A stretch of 64,000 nucleotides of DNA from Luidia sarsii (Eukaryota; Echinodermata; Asteroidea; Paxillosida; Luidiidae), in contig OX465101.1 in the NCBI GenBank assembly GCA_949987565.1, positions 26,238,911 to 26,302,910 of the forward strand, given 5' to 3'. This document shows, one piece after another, positions 13,001 to 25,000 of the stretch; position 1 is the stretch's first letter, and every line of letters begins with the position of its first letter. The position numbers and the translations under genes were made by a program. Below the pieces are notes generated by a model. It saw only the letters and a list, made by a program, of their open reading frames with translations. It ran no database searches and had not been told where the DNA came from.

Positions 13001-16000
13001 CAGCAAATGGATCCGCCGTTTCCATGGTAACCCTCATCAATCAGTTTTCATCCAACCCCTCCACCTTTATCCAACCCCTTTCCCAGCAAATGGATCCGCC
13101 GTTTCCATGGTAACCCTCATCAATCAGTTTTCATCCAACCCCTCCACCTTTATCCAACCCCTTTCCCAGCAAATGGATCCGCCGTTTCCATGGTAACCCT
13201 CATCAATCAGTTTTCATCCAACCCCTCCACCTTATCCAACCTCTTTCCCAACAAACGGATCCCACTGTTTCCATGGTGACCCCCATCAAGCAGTTTCCAT
13301 CCAACCCCCCTTTGTACGACTTCATCACAAATTTTTAAATTTAGTAGGCCTGACGTTTCGATCCTAGCAGGACCTTTCTCAAAGGCTCTCTGCCTTTGAG
13401 AAAGGTCCTGCTAGGATCGAAACGTCAGGCCCACTAACTTTTAAGATTTACATTTTGGTAATTTTAGTCAGTAAGCAGTTTGCAACATTTTTGTATATCA
13501 CCTTCATCACAAATTGTGTGTGTTCCCCCATCCCCCCGCAGACGCAAGAGATCACCCTACTGCGGAATGGACTGGGCCAGCTGGGCTTCCACGTCCACTA
13601 CCAGGGCATCGTGGTGGAGGTGGACCCCTACGGATGGGCGTGGCAGGCCGGCCTGAGGAAGGGGGCCAGACTGGTGGAGGTCAGTGCGTGTCCCCCTCCC
13701 CCTCCCCCCTCAAGTCCCTCCACAGCTTTCTTACCTCCAATCGATAGAATAACAACCCCTCGAGTGACCTCCGGGCGTCTGCATCCGAGAGCTGGAAAGC
13801 TCTTTCCAGAGCCGTACTCCTCCTTGGACATGTTGGAAGAGATGACTCACAACGGTGTCCTCATTGTGATTGCACTGTGCAAATCTGGCCAGTCTTATCT
13901 AGAAAGCGGCGGACCATTTCAGCAAACCCACTGTAACTTACAATCAATCGCAAGACGATGAGCAGGAGCAATAGGTTTGCGGTGACACCATGTAAAATTC
14001 TCTCTTTTGTGATATGTGTGGTTCTGAAAAGAACCGGGACCACAGAACCACACATATTCCAAAAAGAGAGAATTTTGCATCGTGTCATCGCAAACCTATT
14101 ACTCCTGCTATTCTCACCTTGAGACGATGAGCGATGCACAGAACCCACATGGCATATCACAATCAACGTCGTAAGTTGACTTAAGATGCATCATATGGCT
14201 TTGTGAAATCCACCCCTGGTGTCACAGGTTCATATCTCACCTCAGCTGTTTTTTTGTGTGTTTGCCTATTTTGAGCAATTAATAGGGATCGGGGATCACA
14301 CCCCCACGCTTTCATTCAGATGCAAACGACCGTTGGATTGATTTCTCGTCGCTCTTTGGACATTGTCCTCCCCCTACCAGATCTGTGAGATCGCAGTCTG
14401 CACCCAGACCCACGAGGAGATGATCGACCTCTTGCGCACGTCGCAAACCGTCAAAGTCCTCGTGGTGCCGCCCCACGACGACGGGAGTCCACGGAGGTAA
14501 GGACCCACGCGTCTTGCTCAACTCTCTGCGGCATCGTCGATTGCTGACGTCTTCCCAGAGCTTCAGGGAATTGCTGCACCACGAGAAAACAAAAAAATGT
14601 TACTTTAAAGCGTCGGTAATTTCCAAAGTGCCAGCTGCTCAATCAGGTCCCGAAGGTGTTGAATGAGCGCCGGTGACTCAGCCAAGTATTGGTGACTGAA
14701 AACGTTAATTCTCTTTACAAAGTTAGCAACCTCTGCGGTTATTTGCCAACCTCGTTGACCGTTCAAAATTTCTCGGAGCTCCAGTAATTTCCTGGATCCG
14801 ATTCAGCTCCTGAAAACCGGAGTGCCTTCTCCCTGGAGTACTTTCTTTTTTCAAGACTGCTGGCCACCTCTCATACTGTTTTTGCAAGATTTCCTCACCC
14901 TGAATTGAAGCCCTCCGCACAAAATGGCACCTGTTTGTGCAGAAAGGCATCTTAGACTCACACGAGGCGCTAGGGATTGCTCCAAAATGATTGCACATTA
15001 TGTCACTGAAATGTGGCTCTGAAATGAGCTGGTAGCTCAGATTTCTTCTGCCTTTCTCAGGAGACTGGCTATGGGCCGAGTACACACTGCACAAAACTCT
15101 TGAGTTACCGGCTCTTTTCAGAGCCACACTCCCATCTCAAAACAGATCCGGGTTGTCACCACAACCTGTCCACTTCTGTACCTTCACAAAACCCAAAACC
15201 TTCAATACTGCACTCCTTGGATATCCTTTCAGGGGGAGCACACCGATTGATTACGACGCCAGTCTCCCCCACGCGGGAAAGACGTCCTTCAACAGGACGA
15301 CCAGCACCGGTAAGGGAGGGCACAGCTACAGGGCTCCCATCACCATCACCAGGGGTGAGTGCCCATCTCCCTGAAGCCTCAGTTCGCACTGGACTCTTAA
15401 AAAAAAGAGAGATGTAAAACTAAGCAAGACGATGCTTAGAGGGTCTGTGCAATAAATATCACAATCAAACTATCATCTAGGGATCTGAAATGTATATATA
15501 AACATATTGGCAAGCTTCTTTTTCTTAGTGGAGTCAAAAATTGGCCGTATTTTTTACCTTTAAAAATACGCAGTGGCTGTTGTTACGGCAGTTGCTGTGT
15601 GGTTCCCTGACTTGATTGTATTTCGTCAGCGCTGCAGGCTGGTTGAACCAGTCTATTAGCTAATAGTCTGGTTCCAAGAGCTAAACATCCTGACAAATAC
15701 TGTGAAGTCAGGGAACCACACGGACGACTGCCGTAACAACAGCCACTGCGTTAAAAATATCCTTATAAAAATAAGAGCGCTATTGTACGGAACCCACAGT
15801 TTAAAAAACATAAGAAAAACATTAAATTTCAAACTGCAAATTGATTCCTCTGGGTAAGTTTTTTCACCAAATGATCATGAAGCATACATTTTGGATTTGG
15901 GCAGTAGATCAACAGCTTTAGGGATAGGTCTGCAGGAAAAAACAGACATTCTCAAAAACCTTTGTACACAACCAATTGTTGCATGATCCTGTGATGACAT

Positions 16001-19000
16001 CAGAAATTTGCTCATGAATATTGAAATTCTCATTAGCTTAATAACTGAAAGCATTAAATACAAATTGTATTGCACAGACCCTTTAAATTTCAAATGAGTA
16101 AAACTTATCCCCATTCCCACATGGACTGTATTGAGTCTGTTATTTTATAAAACGGACGGCATTTCAGAGAAGCTGTGTCCTGCTAGGATTGAAATCGATC
16201 TGATGAGGGCTCTCCAAAGATACAAATGGCAGCCCCTTTTAATGTTTGATACGTGGCCATCGAAGTCGGTTGGCAGTCATCCAGCATCTTGTATAACGTT
16301 GAGGGTTAATTCCAAGTTGATATCAGTTACAAAACCATTCCTGTATTTGTTCGACTTAATTGAAAAAAATGAAATAAAAAAACTGCGTCCACATTGTTCG
16401 TTTGCTAAGCTGCTATTGCCAGTTTTACAAGTGGTTGTGTGCATCTGAATGAAAGTGGGCGGGTGTAATCCTTAGATATATCCGGCACAATTGTTTCTGA
16501 CTGATGCCCCCAACCCAGCAAAGACTAGTTGACTATTTTGGATGAACACCATGTGAAGGGCTGGATAGCTCAGATGCTAAGAGCGCCGGTATGTAAAACA
16601 AGAGGTCTCGGGTTGAAATCCTGGTCCAGTCAATGTTTTATTTGCCATTTTTCAAAAAAATGGAAATATTTTTAATGGTTAAACATATCTGCCTGGTGCC
16701 TCCATTCCAGCAAAGGTAGTTGACTATTTTGGAAGGACATCCCGCATTATGGCTGGAGAGCTCAGGTGTTGAAGGCACTAGTGGTACTTTAATCCAGAGA
16801 TTTCAAGTTCCGCTCCAGTCATATTTTGTCTGCTCTTTTTTCATCAATTTTATTTAAAAAAAAATTGTTGGTCCACTTCCACGCAACAGACGGCAAACCA
16901 GGCCAGGGTGCTCACTCCAGGTCGGCCACCATGCCCCCGGCCTCCTCCACCCTGCCCCCGTCCCACACCCGGACACCCTCGGATGCCTCGCGCTCGACGG
17001 ACGAGCTGGACGGCTCGGCCAGCAGCGCCGTCCGCAGTGCCATCGCCACGCTGGAGCGCCGCATCCACCACCACCAGCCGGACGGCCGTCCGGCGGGCCA
17101 GAGCCACGGCCAGCACCGCTACCGGGCCACGGTCAACTACTGGAAGGAGGTCAACCACGCCAACCGCATGGGGCTGCGGGAGCCCGGCCCGCCGCCGGCC
17201 GCCACCGGCCAGCACGGCGGCACCTTGGACAGTCGTAGCTCGCGAGACAGCGGCAGCAGCAGCGGCGGCGGCGGCGGCGAGGCTGCTTTCTCCCGGCTGG
17301 CCGGCGAGCGGCGCAGCAGTCGTGACATGCCGCGACTGCAGGCGGGGCTGCTGCACGGCTCACAGGAGGAGCTGGAGCAGATAGCGGCCGGTCTGGCGGC
17401 CCGGCCGCCGGGATCCCAGGAGGAGCTGAGGCAGCCGGCTGCCGGGGGCCACTCCCGCCAGAGCTCCGTGGACGACAAGCTGGATCCCTACCAGCGGGCT
17501 AGAGGTTGGTGTCCACAGTTCCTTTCAGATGTTCTGGTCCCACTCTTAAAAGAAATTTCCTCATGATTTTGAGGCCTGGGATGGCGTTTCACGGAGACTT
17601 ATAACGGAGGTGGCACATCGCAGTAGCTCTCACTGTTGACTATGCAGGGGAACCTTCGACAGTAAGGATGAGCGTCCAATTTGACTTTTTGTTCTTGTTT
17701 TGCTCTGTCAGTGTTCTCAGACTCTTCCAAGTCGGGCTGGCAACGTCCCCCAAGGCATCAGCAGTCTGCTACTTTCCCCGAGTCTAACCAAGGCCGCTCT
17801 GCCTTCACAGCATCCAGTATCCACTATCGAGGGGTGAGTACTTTTGCACGACTGATACGTTGGGGGGGGGGGAGGAGTGTAACACACTCAAAGTGAGTTC
17901 TACAACAAGAGTTTTCCTACTTGATGAGTAATCAAACACTTTGCTCAGTGCTTTGCCTGATTGCCTTTACTGTTTGGGAAAGTTCGGGAAAGACGACGAA
18001 AAGACCCGTTGGTCTGGTCCCCCTCCGTCTGCCACCTGTGTTTGGAATGCCGTTGAACAGGACTCTATGCCGAAATGTGTGCACTTATGCAGGCCTGCGA
18101 TACTGGCCTCGTAATCAGGCTTATCAGGGCAAGCTTAGCGGTCGGGTCTTGCACTCAAATCGCCGTACGGGATTTGTCTTCCTCACGGCAGGCCTCCTCC
18201 ATGAAGCACTCGCGCAGCGGCGAGCCCATCTCCAGCAGCAACAGCGAGGAGAAGTGGTACGACACGCACGACGACCTCAACGGCTACCACGACAGCCGTC
18301 CGCCCCGGTCCCGCGAGAACGTGGTGGAGCCCAGCTACGGCGGGGCCGTGGGGACGACGGCGACGACGGCGGCGGCGGCTGCAACGACGATCTTGCCCGG
18401 CCACCCAGCCCTGGCCGACGGCTACAGGGAGCCAGAGCTGTACGGGAAGCCGGAGCGCTACAGCCCCACCGAGCACCTGTACCCCGACAGTTTGCCGACT
18501 CCCGAGTCGGAGCTGCAGCAGCAGCAGCAGGTGCAGCAGCAGAGGACGGGCCGACCGGCGCCCATCAGCAGCAACCTGGTCCTGCCGGCGCCCAGCAGCT
18601 CCAATCTGAGCGACATGTCGCTCCACTCGCATTCCACGCACTCCAGCGGGTCCAGCCAGCGGGGCGACTATCGTGAGCTCGGCGGCGGCCTGCATGGTCA
18701 CAGCAGTAGCGGCGGGAACAGTCTGCCTCGCAATCCCATGCCGGCCCGTAGCCCCGAGCTGTCCCGACGGAGCACAGTCCACGGCGCCCCTGTCCAGGCC
18801 AGGGGAGAGTACGCGCCCAGCGGCCACAGGAGGACTGGCCCCTCTGCCTCGTCCAGTAGCAGCATCAGTGAGTCCAGCAGCCCACGGGTCACACGCAGGT
18901 GGGTCTGAATATCCGTCCATGCAACCATCTGTCTCTCCATTCATGCTACCGTCTATCTGTATGTCCATTCATGCTACCGTCTATCTGTATGTCCATCCAT

Positions 19001-22000
19001 GCAACCATCTATCTGTCTATCCATCCATGCAACCATCCATCTGTCTGTCCATCCGTGCAACCATCCATCTGTCTGTCCATCCATGCAAACATCTATCTGT
19101 CTGTCCATCCATGCAAACATCTATCTGTCTGTCCATCCATGCAACCATCTATCTGTCTGTCCATCCATGCAAACATCTATCTGTCTGTCCATCCATGCAA
19201 CCATCTATCTGTCTATCCATCCGTGCAACCATCCATCTGTCTGTCCATCCATGCAACCATCCATCTGTCTGTCCATCCATGCAACCATCTACATGTATCT
19301 GTCTATCCGTCCATGCAACCATCCATCTGTCTGTCCATCCATGCAACCATCTACATGTATCTGTCTATCCGTCCATGCAACCATCCATTCATCTGTCTGT
19401 CCATCCATGCAACCATCCATCTATCTATCTATCCGTCCATGCAACCATCCATCTGTCTGTCCATCCATGCAACCATCCATCTGTCTGTCCATCCATGCAA
19501 CCATCCATCTGTCCGTGCTACAATTCATCTCCAACCATCCATCCACCCATCAAACGGTTCGTCCTTCCATCTATCCGTCCTTCCATCTATCCGTCCTTCC
19601 GTCGGCCCATTGCCCTTTCTGTCGGCCCAGTCTCCTGCTGACTGGCAGAGGACACACTGCCCCGAAACTCTGAGATACCGGCTCATTTCAAACCCGCACT
19701 CGTCTTATGGACAGGCCGACCACAGGCAGATAACATACTGCTGTCACCAGCCCACACTCAATCTCACACGAGATGGTGTACATGGCACCACTGCAAACCT
19801 GCCACTGTCTATATTACTACTTGATATTATTGTGACTTTTTTTTCCCCCCTTCTTCTTCAGGAGGACGACAGAGGTCCGGAGTTCGAACGACTCACTGAA
19901 CACGCGGCTGCGGCAGGGTCTGTCCGGCACCAAGTCGCTGCCGGCCAGCAACCAGGTCCAGGAGAGCCTGCGCAGGCTCATTGCCCCGGACTCCCTCCCC
20001 GTAGACCCCTCCGCTGCCGTACCCCGAGCAGCTCAGGTGAATAAGACGGTCGGCGCGGTCGCTGACTCTCGGCCGTCGCCACTGCTATCGCCTCCATCTA
20101 CTCTATCACCACCACCATCACCGCCTCCTACTCCTCCTCCGCTGCTGCTGCTCGGCTCTGTCAATCCTGAATCCTCTGTGTCGGCCGCCCTCTTGGGGGT
20201 TACCCCTCGGCCGCCGGCCCGCTCCCACTCCCGCCCCCGTCCCCGTCCCCGTCCCATCTCCCTCCACCTCCTGCCTCCGCTGCCCCCCAAGCCCGTCTTC
20301 TCTCACACCCTCTCCCCCGTAGTCGTCGGCTCGCTGGTGCCTCTGCGCAGCTGCTCGCGGACTCAATTCCGGAACTCGTTCATGGGTTTCCCAGTCGTCT
20401 GGGTAAATAGAAGCCTTCCCCTTCTTCTTCTTCTTCTTATTTGGTTTTGCAGTGGTTGGGAAGCTTGCTAAATTAAAAAAAAAAAAAAAATGGAAAATAA
20501 AAGTGTGGCTATTTAATACCTGGTTTGAATTGCAATGCCTCCCACCCTTTATTCCGACTTTCGGAATGTTTCTAAAAGCATGCTGGTTCAAGCCAACATT
20601 TGAAATATAGGCGTTGAGCTTCTTGTCTCCTGAGCTTGATTGCACAGCGTCCCTGCGGAGTGGCATTAACACCCTCCGGGAGGTGACTGGAAGCTCTCGG
20701 CGTCCATTGTTCTCGGGGGCCTATAACTAACCTACATGTACACTCTTCCGCCTGCCTAGCACGGGGTACCAGATGGGTCTCGTGCTGTCCCTGCCTCCTT
20801 TCAGATCTCTTGCTGCTTGCTCACTCCTCTCTCTCTCTCTCTTTCTCCTTCCCTTGTCTCCAGTGTTAGATAAAAAAAAAATTGTGGAAAAATGGCAAAA
20901 AAAAATGGACCCGAACCCGAGACCTCTGGTTTTGCGTACCAGTGCTCTTACGGCTCTGATGTTGTTCAGCAGGTCCCTGGCAAAGACTAGTTGACTATTT
21001 GAGAAGGCCGCCATCTTAGGGCTGGATAGCTCAGATGGTAATAGCGCTGGTACGCAAAACCAGAGGTCTCGGGTTCGGGTCCATTTTTTTTTGCCATTTT
21101 TCCACAATTTTTTTTCTTTGCTATTTTTGTTGCTATAATTGTTCAAAAGTTCCCAGACATTGTTTATTTGTTTAAAGCCACTACACAATATTGGTCGAGG
21201 TCAAAGAATAGCATCCATATGTTGTCAGATCCAATATATGCATGAAATAGCACACCTGTGAAAATTTCAGCTCAATCCGCCAACCAAGTCTCAAGAAAAT
21301 TGTGAAAACCCTTCATTTGTTTCTCAAAAATGCAGCATTCAATGCTGTACTGTTCCGAAAAATAGTTTAGATCTTGGTGAGACGTAAACGATTTCTTTTA
21401 CTCTTTTCTCCCAAAATACAACATTTTAGGCAGAAATATTTCAGTGAGAGGTTTCTACTATAACCATCTTCAAACTGTATAAGTTTCATGTAAATCTATG
21501 AGCATTTCTGGTTTTCGATCTTACCAATGTTGTGTAGGGGCTTTAACTTAGATAAGATTTGCATCGTGGAAACACATTGTGGAAAGTTTGCGGTGACACC
21601 AAGTAAATTAAAATGAAAGTGAAAGTCAGCAGTCTCGTTGAGTGCACACACTGCCCCGAAACGTTGAGTTACCGGCTCCTTTCTGAGCCTCGTTCGATCC
21701 CGAAGGAGATGACTTGCACGGTGCCATCGCAAACTTTCCACATTTGTTTCCCCCCCATGAATGTGGACAGTGAACGGGGGGACTGGGTTTCTGAAGATTG
21801 ACGCTTGAACGAAGCCTCCCAGCCTCCAGTCTAGTTGTGTACGCGGTCTGCATGAGTATTGGAGGGGGGAAGTTTCAAGGATGGAATAATTGACCGCCGG
21901 GGCACCCGGTCGGTTTTGGAATTGCTTAAAAATGCTTTTAAATTTATGCTGGGGGTGCTTGGTATTGAATTTTGGGAGTGAGGTGGCAACAGATAACTTC

Positions 22001-25000
22001 CTCAATAGACGAGTTCTGGTATAATTGTGGATTCACTATGTTGAAGTTCCAACAGGGATGTAAGACTTCTGGAAATTGCGCGTTTCTATTTTCAAATTTA
22101 GTGGGCCTGACGTTTCGATCCTAGCAGGACCTTTCTCAAAGGCAGAGTTTCTATTTTGATTTTTTTTCAATTTGTATGTCAAGCAGGTATCTCAAACTGC
22201 TAATCTTTATCTGTTAAAACCCCTAAAAACTGAAGGGCATATGCACCCCTGCCGTGAATCTCTCGGTTGCGTAAGCGTCCACTCGCAGTCTGCACATTTT
22301 ATTGGCCTTCACTGATTTTCAGGAAATGACGGACACTTTGTCAGTCACTCACATCCCTGGTTCTATGGGTCACAGATTAGATATGGAATGAGTCTAAAGC
22401 ACTGCAATGTGTGCATGTCCATGTAGAACCCTTGTTTCCCCCACCTAAAAGAAAAAGACCCCAGTCAGCCAGTGTGGACAGGGCTTTAGATGAACAGAGA
22501 TATCCACTGTAAGAGGTACAATCCAAGCAGGGCCTTTCTGAAAGGCAGAATGCTCATGCTCTGTTTTTAGAATGTCCTGCTTTGAATCGAAACGCTGAAC
22601 GAGGCTCTTGGTGTACTGTCAAGTGCCGGCATTGGGCTGTTTTTGATACCAGGCACATGTGGCCGGCTGGGGAAAAAGAAGAAGCCGCTTTGTTTCCCGG
22701 CAAAGATGGCAGGATCAGATAGGAATGGCGGTATATATTACGTCTTACGTCTGCCCTAATAACCCTGTCAGACTCCTACTGAATATCTGAAGTACTTTGA
22801 CTGGACCGGGACTTGAACCCGAGACCTCTGGATTAACCTGTACCGGTGCTCTTCCATCTGAGCTATCCAGCCCTTAGATGGTGGCCTTGCCTAATAGTTT
22901 TTGCTTCGGTGGGGGCGCCAGTCAGAAGCAATTCAACCATGAGCTGCCGTATATCTGGAGGGATCACACCCCCGCTTTCATTCAGATGTGCAAACAATTA
23001 TTTGTTGTTGTAAACCTGGCTACAGCAGCTCGGGGATCACACAAAGTGGATGCAGCTTTTTCAATTCAAGTCAAACAAACCAAGGAAAAAACTGACTGGG
23101 AACTTTTGAACAAATCGAATTTTCTTGTGAGGGAGGGATTGCTTATCGATCCCCTGATTTTGTATGCGGGGAAGTCGTGTGCCAGACACTAGTCATACTG
23201 TGGTGGAAGGTGTCCGTTTGCTGGGAGGAGAGTGGTGCTATTAAAAATGCATGGAATTTGCCTATTAACGAACGACGTTGAAAACAGCAGCCTGTATTGA
23301 AGCATGCAGAAAGAGGCTGGCCTCAGTATTCTGGCCCCAACAACAAAAAACCCAAGACCAAAACCCAGTTTGGGTTCACCTTTGTGGATAGAGTGACTTT
23401 GAAAGTTTGCATGGTGGATTCACAGCGTGGAATGTATGCGGTGATGCATTGTGCACTGTGTCTTTACAGAGAACGAGTGTGGGCTCGGTGAGACTCAGTT
23501 TCCTATGAGCAACGCAGGCCGTAATGGGATGATTCTAAAAAATAAAAAACCTCCCCCTCGCCCCTTCCTCTTCCCCTTCGCCTCACCCTCCTCCCAGGCG
23601 GCTGTGCCCCAGGAGCAAGCGCAGACCTCCAGGCCCGCCCCGCTCCACCGGACCTACTCGGACGAGAGCATCGCGGCCGGCGGCGGCCCGTACAACCGGC
23701 CGGCCTGTCGGGAGGCCTTCGACCTGGACCTGTCCAACAATGACGTCCTCTTCACCAGCACCAAGGCCTCCCAGTTGGAGAACGAGCAACTCCTTGTGGA
23801 CAATCAACCCCACAAAGGTACTGGGTGCCTGCCGCATTCTTTCTCAACCCCCCCCCCTCCCCCTCAGAAGAGGCTGGTTTGAGACCGTACCACCCCCACA
23901 AAGGCTCAGGATCAGTGGGGGAGGGGGTTGCGTGTTGGTCGGTCACAACCAAGAAACGGTTTGGTCCTCTCTCCCTTTGGCTCGGTCGCTGTGAACATCT
24001 GTGCGCTCTGCTGCACAGTGTAACTCTTGCCCTAACTCGAAATCGCCAGGGGGGGGAGAGTTGGTGTTCGCAATGAAGTAGCATCCAATCGATTCTTGGT
24101 CGCCAAACTGCTCCCCAGGAGTCCCTATGGCACACTTTCACACGGGTCTCTTTTCATTTCATTTTCTCAGGGCAAGTACAAACATGAAAGTGACAAAACC
24201 AAACAGTACATGAGCATGGGCAGCCCCCCGAAGGATTGCCAAATGCCGACTTAATCACAATGGAGTGGCTCTCCCTTTTCCACCATAACAACACAAATGT
24301 AAAACTATAAAAGATAAATCTAGAACATTTTAAATAAACTTTAATGAATGATGAATTAGGCCAACATATATTTAGGATGGGAATATGAATTTACATTGTA
24401 CCAGGATACAGATTACGCAGCCCTTCATGAAATTGAGAAACATTGAAAATGCCTTGTTCTTTAATATTAGATGAAAGATCATCCCATAATCTATCTCAAC
24501 TATGTCTGACTTTCTTTTCAATATATTTTTTAGCAATCTAACATTAACCCACCCATGTTTGTTTGTATTCCTCCCCTGCCTTCCCTTTGTTTTTGTTTTG
24601 TTTACTTCCATCTAAGCCGTACGTTTTGCAGCTAGGCAACCCTTAAGGACCATTAACCAAAGACGATACAGTAGGTCTTATCATCCATTCCTTTAACTCT
24701 TCCTGGGAGGGGCGGTTTTTTGTTTGTTTGTTTGTTTGTTTGTTTGTGTGCTTGCCTCGTCTCCTTTCCAAATCTCTTTCGCACTTTTTTTTTCCGCAGA
24801 CATTTCAAATCAAACAAGTAGAGGAAAAAACAGACTGGGAGCTTTTGAACCGTTTTTGAAAAATGGCAGAGAAAACTTTGACTGGACTGGTTCAAATAGC
24901 TCGGATGGCTGGATAGCTCAGATGGTAAGAGTGTTGGTACACGAAACCAGAGGTCTCGGGTTCAAGTCCCGGTCCAGTCAAAGTTTTCTTTGCCATTTTT

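Noticed and set aside
16850..17478. Minus-strand and third-frame ORFs over SIPA1L exon j.
   Set aside because: Shadows of a GC-rich exon; only the frame encoding [12 protein letters not shown] joins the neighbouring exons in phase.
18673..20044. Three overlapping forward ORFs of 224-381 residues ([17 protein letters not shown]).
   Set aside because: They are translations of a 28-bp minisatellite. The unit is not a multiple of three and has no stops, so all frames stay open; exon l ends at 18898 and exon m starts at 19862.
24908..24981. True tRNA gene.
   Set aside because: The cloverleaf is incomplete in the anticodon loop and the sequence is one of many diverged copies with a shared non-tRNA head and tail; classed as SINE.
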